64,000 nucleotides of DNA. Source: Albidovulum litorale (lineage in GTDB: Bacteria > Pseudomonadota > Alphaproteobacteria > Rhodobacterales > Rhodobacteraceae). The notes below the pieces were generated by a model. That model did no database searches, was not told the DNA's origin, and was given only the letters and a program-made list of their open reading frames with translations. The position numbers were made by a program, and so were the translations under genes. Of the stretch, positions 44,550 through 54,451 are shown in pieces (positions within the stretch are counted from its first letter, which is position 1; each line of letters opens with the position of its first letter). Where the stretch lies: contig NZ_JAOWKZ010000005.1 of assembly GCF_025751495.1 (NCBI RefSeq), positions 310,001 through 374,000 of the forward strand. The letters run 5' to 3'.

Positions 44550-45362
44550 ATGAGACTGCTTTTCCTTGGCGATGTTGTGGGGCGGACGGGCCGCGCGGGG
44601 ATCACCCAGCGTCTGCCGGGCTTGCGTGCGGATTGGGGCCTCGATTTCGTCGTGGTCAACGGGGAGAACGCGACCTCTGGCGCGGGGCTTTCCGCCGCTC
44701 ACGCCATAGCGCTGCTGGAGGCCGGGGCGGATTGTGTCACCCTTGGCGACCATGCGTTCGATCAGAAGGACATGCTGTCGTTCATCGAGACGGAATCGCG
44801 TATCCTGCGCCCGCTGAACTATGCCAAGACTGCCCCGGGCAAGGGTGCGCGGGTCTTTGAGACACGTAACGGGCGCAAGGTGCTGGTCGCACAGGTACTG
44901 GGGCAGGTTTTCATGAAGCGGCCCTTTGCTGACCCGTTTTCGGCCATCGAGACGGTGCTGAAGACCCATCCCCTTGGCGGGGCGGTGCAGGCTTCCATCG
45001 TGGAGATCCACTGCGAGGCGACGAGCGAGAAGATGGGCATGGGGCATTGGTGCGACGGGCGGGCAAGCCTTGTCGTCGGTGCCCATACCCATATCCCCAC
45101 GGCGGATGCGCAGATCCTGCCGGGCGGCACGGCGTTTCAAGCCGATGCTGGCATGTGCGGCGATTACAATTCCGTCATCGGCATGGAGAAGCTGGAGCCG
45201 ATGCGCCGATTCGTCACCGGTATGCAAAAGGAGCGCTTCACGCCCGCAAATGGCGAGGCGACGCTCTGCGGCACCTATGTGGAAACCGATGACCGCACCG
45301 GCAAGGCCACAAAGGTGCGGATGATCCGCATCGGCGGTCGGCTGGACGAGGCGCGGCCCTGA
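44550..45362 (+). CDS. YmdB family metallophosphoesterase
   Basis: A 270-residue phosphoesterase of the TIGR00282/YmdB type. Metal ligands occur in LLFLGDVVGRTGR (Asp), VVNGENATSGAGLS (Asn, Glu), TLGDHAFDQKD (Asp, His) and VVGAHTHIPTAD (two His). The Bacillus homologue hydrolyses 2',3'-cyclic nucleotides. The ATG at 44550 opens the conserved core; nine preceding residues are unconserved. The stop overlaps the next ATG by one base, so it is coupled with the EamA transporter. Confidence 0.88.
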   Translation: MRLLFLGDVVGRTGRAGITQRLPGLRADWGLDFVVVNGENATSGAGLSAAHAIALLEAGADCVTLGDHAFDQKDMLSFIETESRILRPLNYAKTAPGKGARVFETRNGRKVLVAQVLGQVFMKRPFADPFSAIETVLKTHPLGGAVQASIVEIHCEATSEKMGMGHWCDGRASLVVGAHTHIPTADAQILPGGTAFQADAGMCGDYNSVIGMEKLEPMRRFVTGMQKERFTPANGEATLCGTYVETDDRTGKATKVRMIRIGGRLDEARP

Positions 45363-46312
45363 TGCAGGCCCGCTGGCTGTTTCTGGCCTTGATCGTGATC
45401 GGAACGAGCTGGGGCCTGACGACGCCGCTTGCGAAGTTCATCATTCTCGGCGGCTACCGCCATTTCGGCATCATCTTCTGGCAGCTGGTCATCGCCTGCC
45501 TGATGCTAGGCGGTTGGCTGGTCTTTCGCGGGAGGAGCCTGCCCGTTCACCGCGCGGCCCTCGTGCGCTATGCGTTCATCGCGATCATGGGGACGATTCT
45601 GCCCAATGCCGCCTTCTTCTACGCTCAGGAAGGGCTGCCCGCCGGACTGGTCGCTGTCTTCATCGCGTTGGTGCCGATGTTCGCCTTGCCGCTGGCGCTG
45701 GCCTTTAGGCTGGAACGGCCGGAGCCTGTACGGTTTCTCGGCATCGTCGCGGGGCTTGCCGGTATCCTGATGATCGTCCTGCCCGAGGCGAGCCTGCCTG
45801 ACACGGCGGCGCTTGCCTTCGTGCCCGTTGCATTGGCCTGTGCCTTCTTCTACGCGATGGAGGCGACGGGGCTTGGGAAACTCGGAACGGCCGGGCTCGG
45901 CCCCGTCGAGCTTTTGGCCGGGGCATCGCTTATGGGCCTGATCCCGGCGCTGGCGCTGGCGCTGCTGACCGACAGCTGGATCACCCCCGCTTTGCCGTTG
46001 ACCCGCGCCGACGCCGCGCTCGTTGCCACGGCGGCGATCCATGCGGTGGCCTATGCAGGCTATGTCTGGGTCGTCGGCCATGGCGGCGCGGTTTTTGCCG
46101 CGCAGGTCAGCTATCTTGTGACAGGGACCGGCGTACTCTGGTCGATGCTGATCCTCGGCGAGCGCTATTCGCTCTGGGTCTGGGGCGCGCTTGCCGTGGT
46201 CTTTCTCGGGCTCTTCCTCGTCCAGCCCCGGCCCGCGCGGCGGGATGACAGCGTGCTTGCCCTGCCCATGGGGGAGGGTAATATCGCACTCCACGACATG
46301 CAGGATCATTGA
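45362..46312 (+). CDS. EamA/DMT family transporter
   Basis: A 316-residue membrane protein with ten predicted helices in two EamA repeats: GTSWGLTTPLAKFII at the start and LVTGTGVLWSMLILGERYSLWVWGAL at the end. Export of a small metabolite is the usual role. It is coupled to the phosphodiesterase gene upstream, and an SLC13 permease gene begins directly after its stop. Substrate unknown. Confidence 0.82.
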   Translation: MQARWLFLALIVIGTSWGLTTPLAKFIILGGYRHFGIIFWQLVIACLMLGGWLVFRGRSLPVHRAALVRYAFIAIMGTILPNAAFFYAQEGLPAGLVAVFIALVPMFALPLALAFRLERPEPVRFLGIVAGLAGILMIVLPEASLPDTAALAFVPVALACAFFYAMEATGLGKLGTAGLGPVELLAGASLMGLIPALALALLTDSWITPALPLTRADAALVATAAIHAVAYAGYVWVVGHGGAVFAAQVSYLVTGTGVLWSMLILGERYSLWVWGALAVVFLGLFLVQPRPARRDDSVLALPMGEGNIALHDMQDH

Positions 46313-48091
46313 ATGATCGACCTTCCCCTTTCGGCTGATGGCCGGGCCATTTTCACGCTTCTGATCGTTTTGGGCATGTTCGTCATGTTCGTGCGCGAAC
46401 GCTATCCGGTCGAGGTCGTGGCAATCGGCGGTGCGGCGCTCTGCCTTGTCTTCGGGCTTCTGCCCTATGAACTGGGGCTTCAGGCGCTTACCAATCCCGC
46501 TCCATGGACCATCACCGCGATGTTCCTGATCATGGGGGCGCTTGTCCGGACTGGCACGCTGGAATGGCTGACCCAGACGGCCGAGGCGAATGCCGATCAC
46601 CGGCCCACGGTGACGCTGGTTATTCTCTTTGGCTTTGTGGCGCTGGCCTCTGCCTTTCTCAACAACACGCCGGTCGTTGTTGTGATGATCCCGGTTATGG
46701 TCTCCATCGCGAGGCGGCTGAATGTGTCGCCCTCCAAGCTCTTGATCCCGCTTTCCTATGCCGCGATCCTCGGCGGCACGATGACGCTGATCGGGACGTC
46801 GACCAACCTGCTGGTCGATGGTGTCGCGCGGAATTCCGGCATCGAACCCTTCACCATCTTCGAGATCACGCCGCTTGGCGCGATCCAGGTCTTTATCGGC
46901 ATGATCTATGTTGCTGTAATCGGCCGGCGGCTTTTGCCCGACCGGCAGTCGATGGGCGTGATGCTGGCGGACCGCCGCAAGCTGAAATTCTTTACCGAGG
47001 TTGCCCTTCCCGAGGATAGCAAGCTGATCGGTCAGCCTGTGCTGGAGGTCGATCTGTTCAAACGCTCCGGCGTGCGGGTGATCGACGTGCTGCGCGGCGA
47101 CGCGTCATTGCGGCGCGATCTGGCGCCGGTCGTGCTGCAGGCAGGTGACCGGGTCGTCCTACGCACCGAGATGGCCGAACTTCTTGGCATGCAGGACAAC
47201 CGCGACATCCGGCTGGTGGACAAGCTCTCCTCGGTCCAGACCGAGACGGTGGAGGTTCTGATCTCCCCCGGCTGCCGCATGGTCGGACGCTCGCTTGGCG
47301 AATTGCGCCTGCGCCGCCGTTACGGGGTCTACCCGCTGGCGGTGCACCGGCGGAACCAGAATATCGGCCGTCAGCTCGACGATTTGGTGGTGGTCGTGGG
47401 CGATACGCTTTTGCTGGAAGGCGCGCCCGAAGATATCCAGCGGCTGGCGGCCGATATGGAACTTGTCGACGTATCGAAGCCCACGGTGAAGGCCTATCGC
47501 CGAAAGATGGCGCCCGTGGCCTTCGGCGTGCTGGCGGGCATCGTGGTTCTGTCCGGGCTCGGCGTCGCGCCGATTCTGGCCCTGTCGGTCGTTGGGGTGG
47601 CCGTCGTGCTGATCACCCGCTGTATCGACGCGGAAGAGGCGTTTTCCTTCATCGAGGGGCGTCTGCTGGCGCTGATCTTCTCGATGCTCGCGGTGGGAGC
47701 AGCGCTCGACGAGACCGGCGCGGCGCGGCTGCTGGTCGGCTGGATCAGCCCGGCGCTGACCGATCTGCCGCCGCAACTGGTGATCCTCGCGGTCTACATG
47801 CTGGCGATGGTCCTGACCGAGATCGTGTCGAACAATGCCGTTGGCGTGATCTTCACCCCCGTTGCGGTCGAACTCGGCAATTCGCTGGGGCTCGACCCGC
47901 GCGGCCTGGTCGTCGCGGTGATGTTCGCGGCCTCGGCGGCCTTTTCCACGCCCATCGGATATCAGACCAATATGCTGGTCTATGGGCCGGGCGGGTACCG
48001 GTTCACCGACTATCTCAAGGTCGGTATCCCGCTGAACCTGACGCTCGCCATCACCGCGAGCTTCCTGATCCCGATCTTCTGGCCGCTTTGA
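46313..48091 (+). CDS. SLC13 family permease with TrkA-C domains
   Basis: A 592-residue membrane transporter of the divalent anion:sodium symporter family. The first membrane block includes AFLNNTPVVVVMIPV and LGGTMTLIGTSTNLLV (a re-entrant hairpin signature), the second EIVSNNAVGVIFTPVA and FSTPIGYQTNMLVYGPGGY. Between them, about residues 205-380, lie two TrkA-C-like regulatory domains. Likely substrates are sulfate, dicarboxylates or similar anions. It begins one base after the EamA stop and is convergent with a second SLC13 gene. Confidence 0.87.
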   Translation: MIDLPLSADGRAIFTLLIVLGMFVMFVRERYPVEVVAIGGAALCLVFGLLPYELGLQALTNPAPWTITAMFLIMGALVRTGTLEWLTQTAEANADHRPTVTLVILFGFVALASAFLNNTPVVVVMIPVMVSIARRLNVSPSKLLIPLSYAAILGGTMTLIGTSTNLLVDGVARNSGIEPFTIFEITPLGAIQVFIGMIYVAVIGRRLLPDRQSMGVMLADRRKLKFFTEVALPEDSKLIGQPVLEVDLFKRSGVRVIDVLRGDASLRRDLAPVVLQAGDRVVLRTEMAELLGMQDNRDIRLVDKLSSVQTETVEVLISPGCRMVGRSLGELRLRRRYGVYPLAVHRRNQNIGRQLDDLVVVVGDTLLLEGAPEDIQRLAADMELVDVSKPTVKAYRRKMAPVAFGVLAGIVVLSGLGVAPILALSVVGVAVVLITRCIDAEEAFSFIEGRLLALIFSMLAVGAALDETGAARLLVGWISPALTDLPPQLVILAVYMLAMVLTEIVSNNAVGVIFTPVAVELGNSLGLDPRGLVVAVMFAASAAFSTPIGYQTNMLVYGPGGYRFTDYLKVGIPLNLTLAITASFLIPIFWPL

Positions 48092-48155
48092 GGATACCCT
48101 TATGCGGTGTGTGCCTGAGCGGCGGCGGGTTCCCCGCTGCCGCGAGGTATATCTT

Positions 48156-48172
48156 CGCGCCGGAACGGCGCG
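48156..48172. terminator. Hairpin between convergent SLC13 genes
   Basis: CGCGCCG-GAA-CGGCGCG forms a 7-bp stem in the 90-base gap. It is preceded by another GC-rich stem-forming stretch. Together they may end transcription of both permease genes. Confidence 0.45.
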
Positions 48173-48181
48173 TCCTTTGGA

Positions 48182-49951
48182 TCAGAGCGGCCAGACGAAA
48201 AGGATCATCGGCAGCCCGACCGCGATGACCAGGACCTCAAGCGGCAGGCCCATGCGCCAGTAGTCGCCGAACTCATAGCCTCCGGGACCGAGGATCAGCA
48301 TGTTGTTCTTGTGCCCGATGGGCGTGAGGAAGGCAGAGGAAGCAGCGACAGCCACCGCCATCAGAAACGGATCGGGGGAGGCCCCTAGCGCGCTGGCCAT
48401 GGCGATGCCCACAGGGGCGGCGACGATGGCGGTCGCGGTGTTGTTCAAGACGTCCGACAGCGTCATCGTTACAACCATCAGCACCAGAAGCGCCACCCAG
48501 GCCGGTGCGCCCGTCGTCAGGCTGATGATGACTCCTGCGATCAGTTCCGTGCCGCCTGAACTTTCCAGCGCCGCGCCAAGCGGGATCATAGACCCCAGAA
48601 GCACGATCACGGGCCATTCGATATGCTCGTAGATCTCCGAAAGCGGCAGCACGCCTGCGACCACGTATCCGATGGCGACGGCGCCCAGCGCGACGGGCAG
48701 GTCGACAAGACCGAAACTTGCCGCGAAGACGGCTGCGCCGAAGATCGCGATGGCGGTCCAGACATGGGTCTCTTTCGTCACCATGAGACCGCGTTCCGCA
48801 AGCGGCATGCAGCCGAGCCAATCAACGACGTCATCCGCCGTATCCGCCGGGGCGAGCAGCAAAAGGATATCACCCGCGCGGATACTGGCCTTCCTCAGCG
48901 GCCCCTTCACCCGGTGACCGCGCCGCGAAATGCCCATCAGCGCGGTGCGATGACGCCAGATCAGCCCGACGCTTTCGATTGTCTTGCCCCGGATACGGGC
49001 ATCGGTGGGCACCACCGCCTCGACCATCGCGTAACCCGCCTTTTCGGCCTCCAGATAGTGTTTGCGCCTATGGTCGGCGAAATCGAGTCCAAGCCCCGCG
49101 CGGAATTCATCGAGTGCTTCGGCCCCCGCCTCGACGAGGATCACGTCGCCAGGTTTGAGTTCGGTCTCGCGTCCGGCCCCGTAGCGGCGCTTGTCGCCGC
49201 GAATGAGCGCCATGACCGCAACCCCGGCCTTGTCGCCCTCGTCATAAAGCGCGCCCATGGTCTGACCGGCCAGTTTTGTATCCTTGGGCAGGGTCAATTC
49301 GGCGATGTAGGCGGCAGTCTCGCGGGTGCCGTTGGCATCCTCGCGATGGGGAATGAGGCGCCAGCCGACGAGCGCCACGAAGGCAAGCCCCGCAAGCGCC
49401 ACGACCCCGCCCACCGGCGCGAAATCGAACATCGCGAAGCTTTCGCCCAGCGCGTCTTCGCGGATCGTGGCGATGATGATGTTGGGCGGTGTGCCGATCA
49501 GCGTCACCATACCGCCGAGGATGGTGGCGAAGGACAGGGGCATCAGTGACAGGCCGGGGCTGCGGCCCGCCTTGCGGGCGCTCGCGACATCGACGGGCAT
49601 CAGGAGCGCCAAGGCCGCCACGTTGTTCATGAAGGCCGAGAGCACTCCGCCGACCGCGCCCATGATGGTGATATGCGCACCGAGCCCCCGGCCCGCGTCG
49701 ATGAAGGTGCGGGTGATCAGCATTACCACGCCCGCCCGCGTCAGCCCGGCCGAGACGACAAGGACCAGCGCCACAACAAGAGTTGCGGGATGGCCGAACC
49801 CTTCGAAAGCGGTCTTGGCCGGCACGACCCCGATGATCACGGCGGCGATCAGTGCGGTGAAGGCCACAAGGTCATACCGCCACCGCCCCCAGATGAGGGC
49901 CGCGAAGACGAGCCCGAAGAGCGAGAAGAGGATGATCTGGTCCTGCGTCAT
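48182..49951 (-). CDS. SLC13 family permease with TrkA-C domains (second copy)
   Basis: A 589-residue transporter of the same architecture as its convergent neighbour: first membrane block with [15 protein letters not shown] and [16 protein letters not shown], two TrkA-C-like domains in the middle, and a second block with [15 protein letters not shown] and [21 protein letters not shown]. Sequence identity to the neighbour is moderate at best by eye, so this is a paralogue rather than a recent duplicate. The ATG at 49951 opens the first helix; 55 upstream residues are unconserved. Anion substrate unknown. Confidence 0.86.
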   Translation of the reverse strand: MTQDQIILFSLFGLVFAALIWGRWRYDLVAFTALIAAVIIGVVPAKTAFEGFGHPATLVVALVLVVSAGLTRAGVVMLITRTFIDAGRGLGAHITIMGAVGGVLSAFMNNVAALALLMPVDVASARKAGRSPGLSLMPLSFATILGGMVTLIGTPPNIIIATIREDALGESFAMFDFAPVGGVVALAGLAFVALVGWRLIPHREDANGTRETAAYIAELTLPKDTKLAGQTMGALYDEGDKAGVAVMALIRGDKRRYGAGRETELKPGDVILVEAGAEALDEFRAGLGLDFADHRRKHYLEAEKAGYAMVEAVVPTDARIRGKTIESVGLIWRHRTALMGISRRGHRVKGPLRKASIRAGDILLLLAPADTADDVVDWLGCMPLAERGLMVTKETHVWTAIAIFGAAVFAASFGLVDLPVALGAVAIGYVVAGVLPLSEIYEHIEWPVIVLLGSMIPLGAALESSGGTELIAGVIISLTTGAPAWVALLVLMVVTMTLSDVLNNTATAIVAAPVGIAMASALGASPDPFLMAVAVAASSAFLTPIGHKNNMLILGPGGYEFGDYWRMGLPLEVLVIAVGLPMILFVWPL

Positions 49952-50080
49952 GTTTTGGCCTGCCTTTCCCCTCCAGTGAAGCGGTGCGGCGCGGGCAATG
50001 CAAGCGCCCGGCCGGGCTTGCAGCCGGGCAGGGGCCTGACATATAGAGGCGCGAAACCCGAAATACCGACGGAGAAGGTC

Positions 50081-50824
50081 ATGGCCGGCCATTCTAAATG
50101 GGCCAATATCCAGCACCGCAAGGGGCGGCAGGATGCGGCGCGTTCGAAACTTTTTTCCAAGCTCGCGAAGGAAATCACCGTCGCGGCGAAGATGGGTGAT
50201 CCAGACCCCGAGAAAAATCCCCGTCTGCGGCTGGCGGTGAAGGCGGCCAAGGCCGTGTCCTGCCCCAAGGACGTGATCGAACGTGCGATCAAGAAATCCA
50301 TGGGTGGCGACGCCGAGGACTACACCGAAATCCGCTACGAGGGTTACGGGCCCAATGGCATAGCGATCATCGTCGAGGCGATGACCGACAACCTAAACCG
50401 CACCGCGTCGAACGTGCGTTCGACCTTCACCAAGTTCGGCGGCAACCTTGGCACCACCGGTTCGGTGAGCTTCATGTTCGACCGGGTGGGCGAGATCACG
50501 TATCCGGCCTCGGCGGGCGATGCCGACACGGTAATGATGGCGGCGATCGAGGCCGGCGCGGATGATGTTGAATCGGACGAGGAAGGTCACTGGATCTACT
50601 GCGCCGATACCGAGTTGTCGGCTGTCTCTGACGCGCTCGAATCCGCGCTCGGCGAAAGCGAGGAAGCGAAGCTCATCTGGAAGCCGCAGAATCGCACCGA
50701 TGTCGATTTGGAAACGGCTCAAAAGCTGATGCGCCTGATAGACACGCTGGAAGACGATGACGATGTCCAGACGGTTACCGCGAATTTCGACATCCCTGAG
50801 GATGTCGCGGCGCAACTGGCCTGA
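50081..50824 (+). CDS. yebC: YebC/PmpR family DNA-binding protein
   Basis: A 247-residue three-domain protein with the invariable start [19 protein letters not shown] and [15 protein letters not shown]. Relatives act as transcription regulators, and recent work links some to translation of difficult proline stretches; E. coli YebC lies next to ruvC. Here the downstream gene is an EamA transporter. A GGAG precedes the ATG by 6 bases. Full length. Confidence 0.94.
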   Translation: MAGHSKWANIQHRKGRQDAARSKLFSKLAKEITVAAKMGDPDPEKNPRLRLAVKAAKAVSCPKDVIERAIKKSMGGDAEDYTEIRYEGYGPNGIAIIVEAMTDNLNRTASNVRSTFTKFGGNLGTTGSVSFMFDRVGEITYPASAGDADTVMMAAIEAGADDVESDEEGHWIYCADTELSAVSDALESALGESEEAKLIWKPQNRTDVDLETAQKLMRLIDTLEDDDDVQTVTANFDIPEDVAAQLA

Positions 50825-50862
50825 TCCAGCGGAGACGCCTTCGGCATGGTCGTTTTCGATTT

Positions 50863-50887
50863 ACGGGCCGCCCCTTGGGCGGCCCGT
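50863..50887 (+). terminator. Hairpin after yebC
   Basis: ACGGGCCGCCC (50863-50873) and GGGCGGCCCGT (50877-50887) form an 11-bp perfect stem with a CTT loop, 38 bases after the yebC stop. The following GTTGCAT is only weakly U-rich. Confidence 0.6.
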
Positions 50888-51030
50888 GTTGCATCCGGCA
50901 GGGGTATTTCATTCAAATTCAATCCGGCGGGATGGGAACGAAGGCTGGATACAGCAGCCGCGTGGAGTGGGATCAGGCCAGCCGTTTTCGGACCTTGCTT
51001 CCGGCACCCGGATCAGGTCATGTCGCGGCC

Positions 51031-51936
51031 ATGACCACAGCCGACCAAAGCCGTCCGATTGCTGGCATCCTCTGGATGCTGGTCACGGGGCTTTGCTTTG
51101 TCGTCGTGACCGGGGTCGTGCGCCATCTCGGCACCGGGTTGCCAGCCGCGCAGTCTGCCTTCATCCGCTTTCTCTACGGCATCGTCTTTCTTGCTCCGAC
51201 GCTCATTCCGGCATTGAAGCGCGGGATAGCACCGGAGGTCTGGAAACTCGCGCTGGGCCGGGGCGTGCTGCATGTCATGGCAGTAATCCTGTGGTTCTTC
51301 GCCATGGCCCGCATTCCGGTCGCCGAGGTCACGGCCATCGGCTACCTAAACCCGATCGTGGTGACGGTTGGCGCGGCGCTGTTTTTGGGCGAGCGGCTGG
51401 CATTCCGGCGGTTGGCGGCCATCGCCATCGCGCTCGTCGGAGCGCTCGTCATTCTCAGACCTGGATTTCGCGAGGTGATGCCAGGTCATCTGGGTCAGCT
51501 GGGGGCTGCGATCTGTTTCGGCCTATCCTACCTTATCGCCAAGCGTATGTCGGTGCTGGTCGCACCGGGCACGATCATCGCGCTGCTGTCGCTGATGGTG
51601 ACGATCGGGCTGGCGCCGCTTGCCTGGGCGGTCTGGGTGCCGCCGACATGGGAACAGGTGGGCTGGCTCGGCGTGGTGGCAGCTTTCGCGACGCTCGGTC
51701 ACTATACGATGGCGCGGGCCTTTGTGGCAGCGCCACTGACGGTGACGCAGCCGGTGACCTTCCTGCAGCTTGTCTGGGCAACGCTTCTGGGTTGGTTCGC
51801 CTTCGATGAGGCGGTGGACCCGCTGGTTCTGGCCGGCGGGGCTCTGATCATCGCCGCGATCAGCTACATGACGTGGCGCGAGGCACAGCTGAAGCGCCGG
51901 ATCACGACCCCGCCGCCAGTTGCGGCGAAGCTATGA
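51031..51936 (+). CDS. EamA/DMT family transporter
   Basis: A 301-residue membrane protein with ten helices in two EamA repeats. WFFAMARIPVAEVTAIGYLNPI closes the first repeat as two shorter pieces (WFFAMARIPVAE, AIGYLNPI) and ARAFVAAPLTVTQPV marks the second, wording typical of roseobacter S-adenosylmethionine/riboflavin-like transporter relatives. The ATG at 51031 opens the first helix; upstream in-frame codons cross the terminator and are ignored. The GFA gene follows after 25 bases. Substrate unknown. Confidence 0.83.
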   Translation: MTTADQSRPIAGILWMLVTGLCFVVVTGVVRHLGTGLPAAQSAFIRFLYGIVFLAPTLIPALKRGIAPEVWKLALGRGVLHVMAVILWFFAMARIPVAEVTAIGYLNPIVVTVGAALFLGERLAFRRLAAIAIALVGALVILRPGFREVMPGHLGQLGAAICFGLSYLIAKRMSVLVAPGTIIALLSLMVTIGLAPLAWAVWVPPTWEQVGWLGVVAAFATLGHYTMARAFVAAPLTVTQPVTFLQLVWATLLGWFAFDEAVDPLVLAGGALIIAAISYMTWREAQLKRRITTPPPVAAKL

Positions 51937-51961
51937 AAACCTGACCGCAAAGGAGAAGGCG

Positions 51962-52420
51962 ATGACCGAAACAGATCCCACCCGTACCGGCGGCTGCCGT
52001 TGTGGCGCGGTCCGTTTTACCGTCAGTGCCGATCCCCTCATCACCATGGCCTGCCATTGCAAAGGCTGCCAGCGCATGACCGCGAGTGCCTTCTCGCTCA
52101 GTTCGCTGCACCGCGACGCGGATTTCACCGTTACCAAGGGCGAACCCGTCATCGGAGGGGCGAAGAACCCGGATGTGACGCATTACTGCTGCCCGGATTG
52201 CATGAGCTGGCTGTTCACTCGGCCCACGGGTCTGCCGGATTTCGTGAATGTCCGGGCGACGATGATGGATGATTGTACGGGCTATGTACCGTTCATCGAA
52301 ACCCAGACCGATGAGATGCTGCCCTGGGCCAAGACCGGTGCGAAACACAGCTTTGCGCGTTTCCCCGCGATGGAGGAATTCCCGGCCCTGATGGCGGAAT
52401 ACGCCGAGCAGGGCCGGTAA
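51962..52420 (+). CDS. GFA family zinc protein
   Basis: A 152-residue protein of the glutathione-dependent formaldehyde-activating (GFA, Mss4-like) fold. Zinc cysteines appear as Cys12-x-Cys14, Cys31-x-Cys33-x2-Cys36 and Cys77-x2-Cys80, the expected arrangement. Most GFA proteins have unknown substrates; proof of formaldehyde adduct formation is limited to Gfa of Paracoccus. The nearby choline-degradation genes release formaldehyde only if betaine is fully demethylated, so a link is possible but weak. It is convergent with choV, 5 bases apart. Confidence 0.85.
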   Translation: MTETDPTRTGGCRCGAVRFTVSADPLITMACHCKGCQRMTASAFSLSSLHRDADFTVTKGEPVIGGAKNPDVTHYCCPDCMSWLFTRPTGLPDFVNVRATMMDDCTGYVPFIETQTDEMLPWAKTGAKHSFARFPAMEEFPALMAEYAEQGR

Positions 52421-52425
52421 AGGCT

Positions 52426-53478
52426 TTACCCCCGCGGGTCCAGCAGCCGTCCGATCACGCTCTCCCGCGTGATGCGGCCAAGTGTCCTGCCGCCTTCGGT
52501 GACGGCGAGCGCGGGGACCTCGCGCAGGCGCTCCATCACATCGCGGACGGGTGCTTCGGGGTCGACCTCCGGCGTGTTGGGCGCGCGCACCGTGACCGGC
52601 TCCATGATATCGCAAGCACGCAGAACGCCGAGCGGGTTCATATGGGCGACGAAATCGGCCACGTAATCCGACACCGGATTGGCAATGATCTCGCGCGCGG
52701 TGCCGCATTGCACGATCCGCCCGCCCTCCATCAGCGCGATGCGGTTGCCGATCTTGAAGGCCTCGTCCAGATCATGACTGACGAAGATGATCGTGCGATG
52801 GAGTTTTTCCTGCAGCTCCAGAAGCTCATCCTGCAAGCGGGTGCGGATCAGCGGGTCGAGGGCGGAGAAGGGTTCGTCCATCAGAAGGATCGGCGCCTCG
52901 GTTGCGAAGGCGCGGGCAAGGCCCACGCGCTGCTGCATGCCGCCCGACAGTTCGCCGACCTTGCGCTCGGCCCAGTCCGAGAGACCAACCAGCGCCAGCT
53001 GTTCATCGACCTTCGCCCGCCGGTCCGCCACCGACTGGCCGCCGAGTTCGAGGCCGAGGCCGACATTTTCGCGCACCGTCCGCCAGGGCAGAAGGCCGAA
53101 TTGCTGAAAGACCATCGCCACGCATTCACGGCGGACACGCAGCAGGTCGGGCACCGAAGCACTGCCCACCTCGCAGGACCAGCCTTCGTCATGGATCGTC
53201 ACCGCGCCACGGCAGACCGGGTTCAGACCGTTCACAGCGCGCAGAAGCGTCGACTTGCCGGAGCCCGACAGCCCCATCAGCACAAGGATTTCACCCTTGG
53301 CAACTGTCAGCGAACAATCGTGGACGCCAAGGACCTGCCCCGTCGCCTTCTGGATCTCGGCCCGGCTCATTCCCTGATCCATCATTGGCAGGGCGCGGTC
53401 AGGGTGATCGCCGAAGACGATATTGACCTTGTCGAATTCGACGGCGATCTCGGTCCCGTTCACCATATCCGCGCCCAT
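52426..53478 (-). CDS. choV: Choline ABC transporter ATP-binding protein
   Basis: A 350-residue ATPase of the ProV/OpuAA class. Walker A is MGLSGSGKSTLL, the signature LSGGMQQRVGLARA, Walker B LLMDEPFSALDPLIR, and the switch VSHDLDEAFKIG. A CBS-like segment occupies the last 70 residues. The ATG overlaps the choW stop (ATGA). With choX and choW it forms the high-affinity choline importer that supplies betaine synthesis; betI-betB-betA lie across the divergent promoter. Confidence 0.92.
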   Translation of the reverse strand: MGADMVNGTEIAVEFDKVNIVFGDHPDRALPMMDQGMSRAEIQKATGQVLGVHDCSLTVAKGEILVLMGLSGSGKSTLLRAVNGLNPVCRGAVTIHDEGWSCEVGSASVPDLLRVRRECVAMVFQQFGLLPWRTVRENVGLGLELGGQSVADRRAKVDEQLALVGLSDWAERKVGELSGGMQQRVGLARAFATEAPILLMDEPFSALDPLIRTRLQDELLELQEKLHRTIIFVSHDLDEAFKIGNRIALMEGGRIVQCGTAREIIANPVSDYVADFVAHMNPLGVLRACDIMEPVTVRAPNTPEVDPEAPVRDVMERLREVPALAVTEGGRTLGRITRESVIGRLLDPRG

Positions 53479-54326
53479 CACATATCCCCCCGCCGCAACA
53501 TGCGATCGAGCACGATGGCCACGACCACGATGACAAAGCCGCTTTCAAACCCAAGCGCGGTATTCACCGATTGCAGCGCACGCATGACAGGCACGCCAAG
53601 GCCGCTGGCGCCGACAAGGGCGGCGATGACGACCATCGACAGCGACAGCATGATGGTCTGGTTTAGTCCCGCCATGATCTGGGGAAAGGCGTAGGGAAGT
53701 TCGGCCTTCCAAAGAACCTGGCTCTTGGTCGCGCCGAAGGCCGTCAGTGCCTCGGTCAGCGCCTTGGGGGTGGAGGAGACACCAAGATGGGTCAGTCGGA
53801 TCGGCGCGGGCAGGACGAAGACCACCGTGGCCAGAAGGCCCGGCACCATGCCGAGGCCGAAAAAGATGATCGCCGGAATAAGATAGACAAAGGTCGGCAG
53901 CGTCTGCATCAGGTCGAGGATTGGTTGCATCGCGGTGTAAAGCTTTGGCCGGTGCGCGGCGGCAATACCTATGGGCACGCCCACTGCCATGCAGACAATA
54001 CAGGATGACAGGATCAGGGTCATGCTCTGCATCGTTTCATCCCAGTAGCCCTGATTGAGGATGAAGAGAAAGCCCAGAAGGACCAGCACACAAGTCTTCC
54101 AGCTGCGCTGAACCAGCCATGTGATGCCCACAAAGATCGCGACGATGATCAGGGGATGCGGAGTCTCCAGCAGCCAGAGTATGCCATTGATCATCCCGTC
54201 CATGACGTCGGAAATCAGCCGGAAGGCCGGCTTCAGATTGTCCTTCATCCAGTCGAAGATGGTCTTTGCGACCTTGCCGACCGGAATCTTGTAGTTCTCA
54301 AGCCAGAGATATTCGAGCCAGTCCAT
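53478..54326 (-). CDS. choW: Choline ABC transporter permease
   Basis: A 282-residue inner-membrane permease with about six helices and the EAA loop ALTAFGATKSQVLWKAELPYA that docks on the ATPase, followed by GLNQTIMLSLSMVVIAALVG as in the ProW/OpuAB group. A long amphipathic N terminus (WLEYLWLENYKIPVGKVAKT) is typical of ChoW. It lies between choX and choV and is coupled to choV by ATGA. Confidence 0.92.
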   Translation of the reverse strand: MDWLEYLWLENYKIPVGKVAKTIFDWMKDNLKPAFRLISDVMDGMINGILWLLETPHPLIIVAIFVGITWLVQRSWKTCVLVLLGFLFILNQGYWDETMQSMTLILSSCIVCMAVGVPIGIAAAHRPKLYTAMQPILDLMQTLPTFVYLIPAIIFFGLGMVPGLLATVVFVLPAPIRLTHLGVSSTPKALTEALTAFGATKSQVLWKAELPYAFPQIMAGLNQTIMLSLSMVVIAALVGASGLGVPVMRALQSVNTALGFESGFVIVVVAIVLDRMLRRGDM

Positions 54327-54393
54327 TCCTCATCCCCCGAAGGCATGGGCGGCCATGAAAGCCGCCCTGTTTTTCTTGTATTTATCATAAAGT

Positions 54394-54428
54394 CCCCTCT
54401 CCGCCGCAGGGAGGGTGGCGGAGAGGGG
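54394..54428 (-). terminator. Intercistronic hairpin between choX and choW
   Basis: CCCCTCTCCGCC (54394-54405) and GGCGGAGAGGGG (54417-54428) form a 12-bp perfect stem with an 11-base loop, 23 bases after the choX stop on the minus strand, followed by ACTTTATG. It could protect choX mRNA or attenuate choWV, giving more binding protein than membrane parts. Confidence 0.6.
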
Positions 54429-54451
54429 ATCGCGCGAGCTGGGTGATGGCG

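Noticed and set aside
52642-53694. Plus-strand open frame opposite choV and choW
   Set aside because: It crosses two genes of a clear operon in antisense and has no ribosome site or family likeness.
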